Part shown: positions 4,656 through 5,526 of the stretch, piece by piece | How the letters are laid out: the number at the start of each line of letters is the position of its first letter | Position numbering within the stretch: position 1 is the first letter of the stretch | Source: Hyphomicrobiales bacterium | GTDB lineage: Bacteria > Pseudomonadota > Alphaproteobacteria > Rhizobiales > CAYWUX01 | Assembly (NCBI GenBank): GCA_028279265.1 | Contig: JANQOC010000263.1 | Coordinates: forward strand, 1-5,526 | Direction of reading: 5' to 3' | DNA length: 5,526 nt | Notes under the pieces: model-generated | Databases searched by the model: none | Seen by the model: only the letters and a program-made list of their open reading frames with translations | What the model was told of the DNA's origin: nothing | Translations under genes and position numbers: made by a program

Positions 4656-5526
4656 ATGTTTGAGACAGCAGAATTGGGGCAAGTAATCGCTCCTAAGGAA
4701 TTTCGGAAAATTTCAACAAAAGTGCGAGAGCAGTTGCTGGAACTTCAGGAGCGGCTTCGCAAGAATAAATCCTTCCAGGTGATCCTTGTCTTTGCCGGTG
4801 TCGACGGGGCCGGCAAAAGCGAAGCCGTGGCGCTGCTCAATCAATGGATGGATGCACGCTGGCTGTCGACCTGTGCCTATGACGAGCTGACAGCAAGCGA
4901 AAGCGAGCGACCGGAGTTCTGGCGCTACTGGCGGGATCTGCCGCCGCGGGGTCGTATCGGCATGTTCCTGAGCGCCTGGTATTCACAGCCGGTCCTCGAC
5001 CGCGTGCATCGGAACATCGACGAGGCGACTTTTATCAAACATATTGAGCGGATTGCCGCTTTCGAAAATGCACTCGTGGAAGACGGCGCACTGATCATGA
5101 AGTTCTGGATGCATCTGAGCAAGGATGCCCAGGAGGTGAGGCTTAAATCACTGGAAGACGATCCGCTCACCTCTGCCCGGGTCAACGAGCGCGATTGGGA
5201 AAACTGGAAGATTTACGAAAACTTCATTGAAGCGGCCGAACAGGTCATCGCCCGCACGAACCGGGGCAAGGCCTCCTGGACAATCGTAGAAGGCGTTGAT
5301 TCAAACTATCGAAATATCACCGTAACGTCGATGCTGCGCGATGCCCTGCATCGCAAGTTCGCCGAACATGACGCCCTTCGGGCCACGGCGGATCTGGGTA
5401 CCAACAAGGGGAAATCTGCAAAAAACAAGGAAAAAACCGCGCAATCCGATGCCGCGAAATCAAATTCCAAAGAGCGGGCGATTGAGCCGGCCTTGGACAG
5501 CCCGCACCCGACGACCATCCTCAGAC
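4656..5526 (+). CDS. pap: Polyphosphate:AMP phosphotransferase (two-domain PPK2), N-terminal part
   Basis: The frame opens at ATG 4656 (AGG at 4648-4650, 5 nt before) and stays open to the right edge, giving 290 residues of a protein whose family is about 500 long. The family transfers phosphate from polyphosphate to AMP to make ADP, in the cytosol. The N-terminus MFETAELGQ closely matches, from memory, Pseudomonas aeruginosa PAP (MFESAEIGH). The first PPK2 domain (about 15-240) shows a Walker A loop GVDGAGKS (48-55), FWRYWRDLPPRGRIGMF (88-104), AWYSQ (107-111), FWMHLS (150-155) and WTIVEGVDSNYR (208-219). The Walker B segment FDRSWY of active PPK2 domains is here FLSAWYS (104-110), so the Asp is missing. 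This first domain is probably structural or regulatory, as in known PAP, where the second domain is catalytic. A Lys/Ser/Ala-rich linker (about 248-275) leads to PTTILR, the beginning of the second domain, which lies outside the window. Confidence 0.93.
   Translation, partial: MFETAELGQVIAPKEFRKISTKVREQLLELQERLRKNKSFQVILVFAGVDGAGKSEAVALLNQWMDARWLSTCAYDELTASESERPEFWRYWRDLPPRGRIGMFLSAWYSQPVLDRVHRNIDEATFIKHIERIAAFENALVEDGALIMKFWMHLSKDAQEVRLKSLEDDPLTSARVNERDWENWKIYENFIEAAEQVIARTNRGKASWTIVEGVDSNYRNITVTSMLRDALHRKFAEHDALRATADLGTNKGKSAKNKEKTAQSDAAKSNSKERAIEPALDSPHPTTILR

Noticed and set aside
4925..5518. Minus-strand frames of 86 and 70 codons inside the PAP gene
   Set aside because: They are antisense to a strongly family-like PPK2 reading frame.

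Overview
The window looks like chromosomal DNA of a Gram-negative proteobacterium, most likely an alphaproteobacterium. The pointers are a two-domain PPK2-type polyphosphate kinase, a pyrophosphate-type phosphofructokinase, a LysR regulator of OccR/NocR flavour, a GST homologue and a moderate GC content. The lineage call is an inference without database support. I see no rRNA, tRNA, insertion sequence, CRISPR array or prophage gene.

Layout, right to left on the minus strand: a pyrophosphate-type 6-phosphofructokinase (3834 to 2677), a 141-bp gap, a GST-like protein with a zeta-type SSCS active-site motif (2535 to 1696), a 314-bp gap, a LysR-type regulator (1381 to 455), a 387-bp gap, and the first 22 codons of another minus-strand gene (67 to 1) that leaves the window at its left edge. 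The gaps are too long for one tight operon, and each gene can have its own promoter. The 387-bp gap holds the best inverted repeat of the window (236-244/275-283), followed by four T on the minus strand.

On the plus strand, the gene at the right edge (4656 to 5526, open at the end) encodes the N-terminal half of a polyphosphate:AMP phosphotransferase (PAP, two-domain PPK2). No stop codon occurs before the edge. It is divergent from the phosphofructokinase across 821 bp, in which I support one small ORF (4129-4302, 57 aa, unknown) with a very good ribosome binding site, plus several possible RNA or operator dyads.

How the genes may work together: the phosphofructokinase has the residues of the PPi-using class (Asp in GGDDT, Lys in PKTMDND). 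The PAP makes ADP from AMP with polyphosphate. Side by side they suggest a cell that uses inorganic phosphoanhydrides (PPi and polyP) in place of ATP in central metabolism. This is inferred from residues and adjacency. No single novel system stands out; the most useful leads are this pairing, the small ORF, and the structured intergenic DNA.
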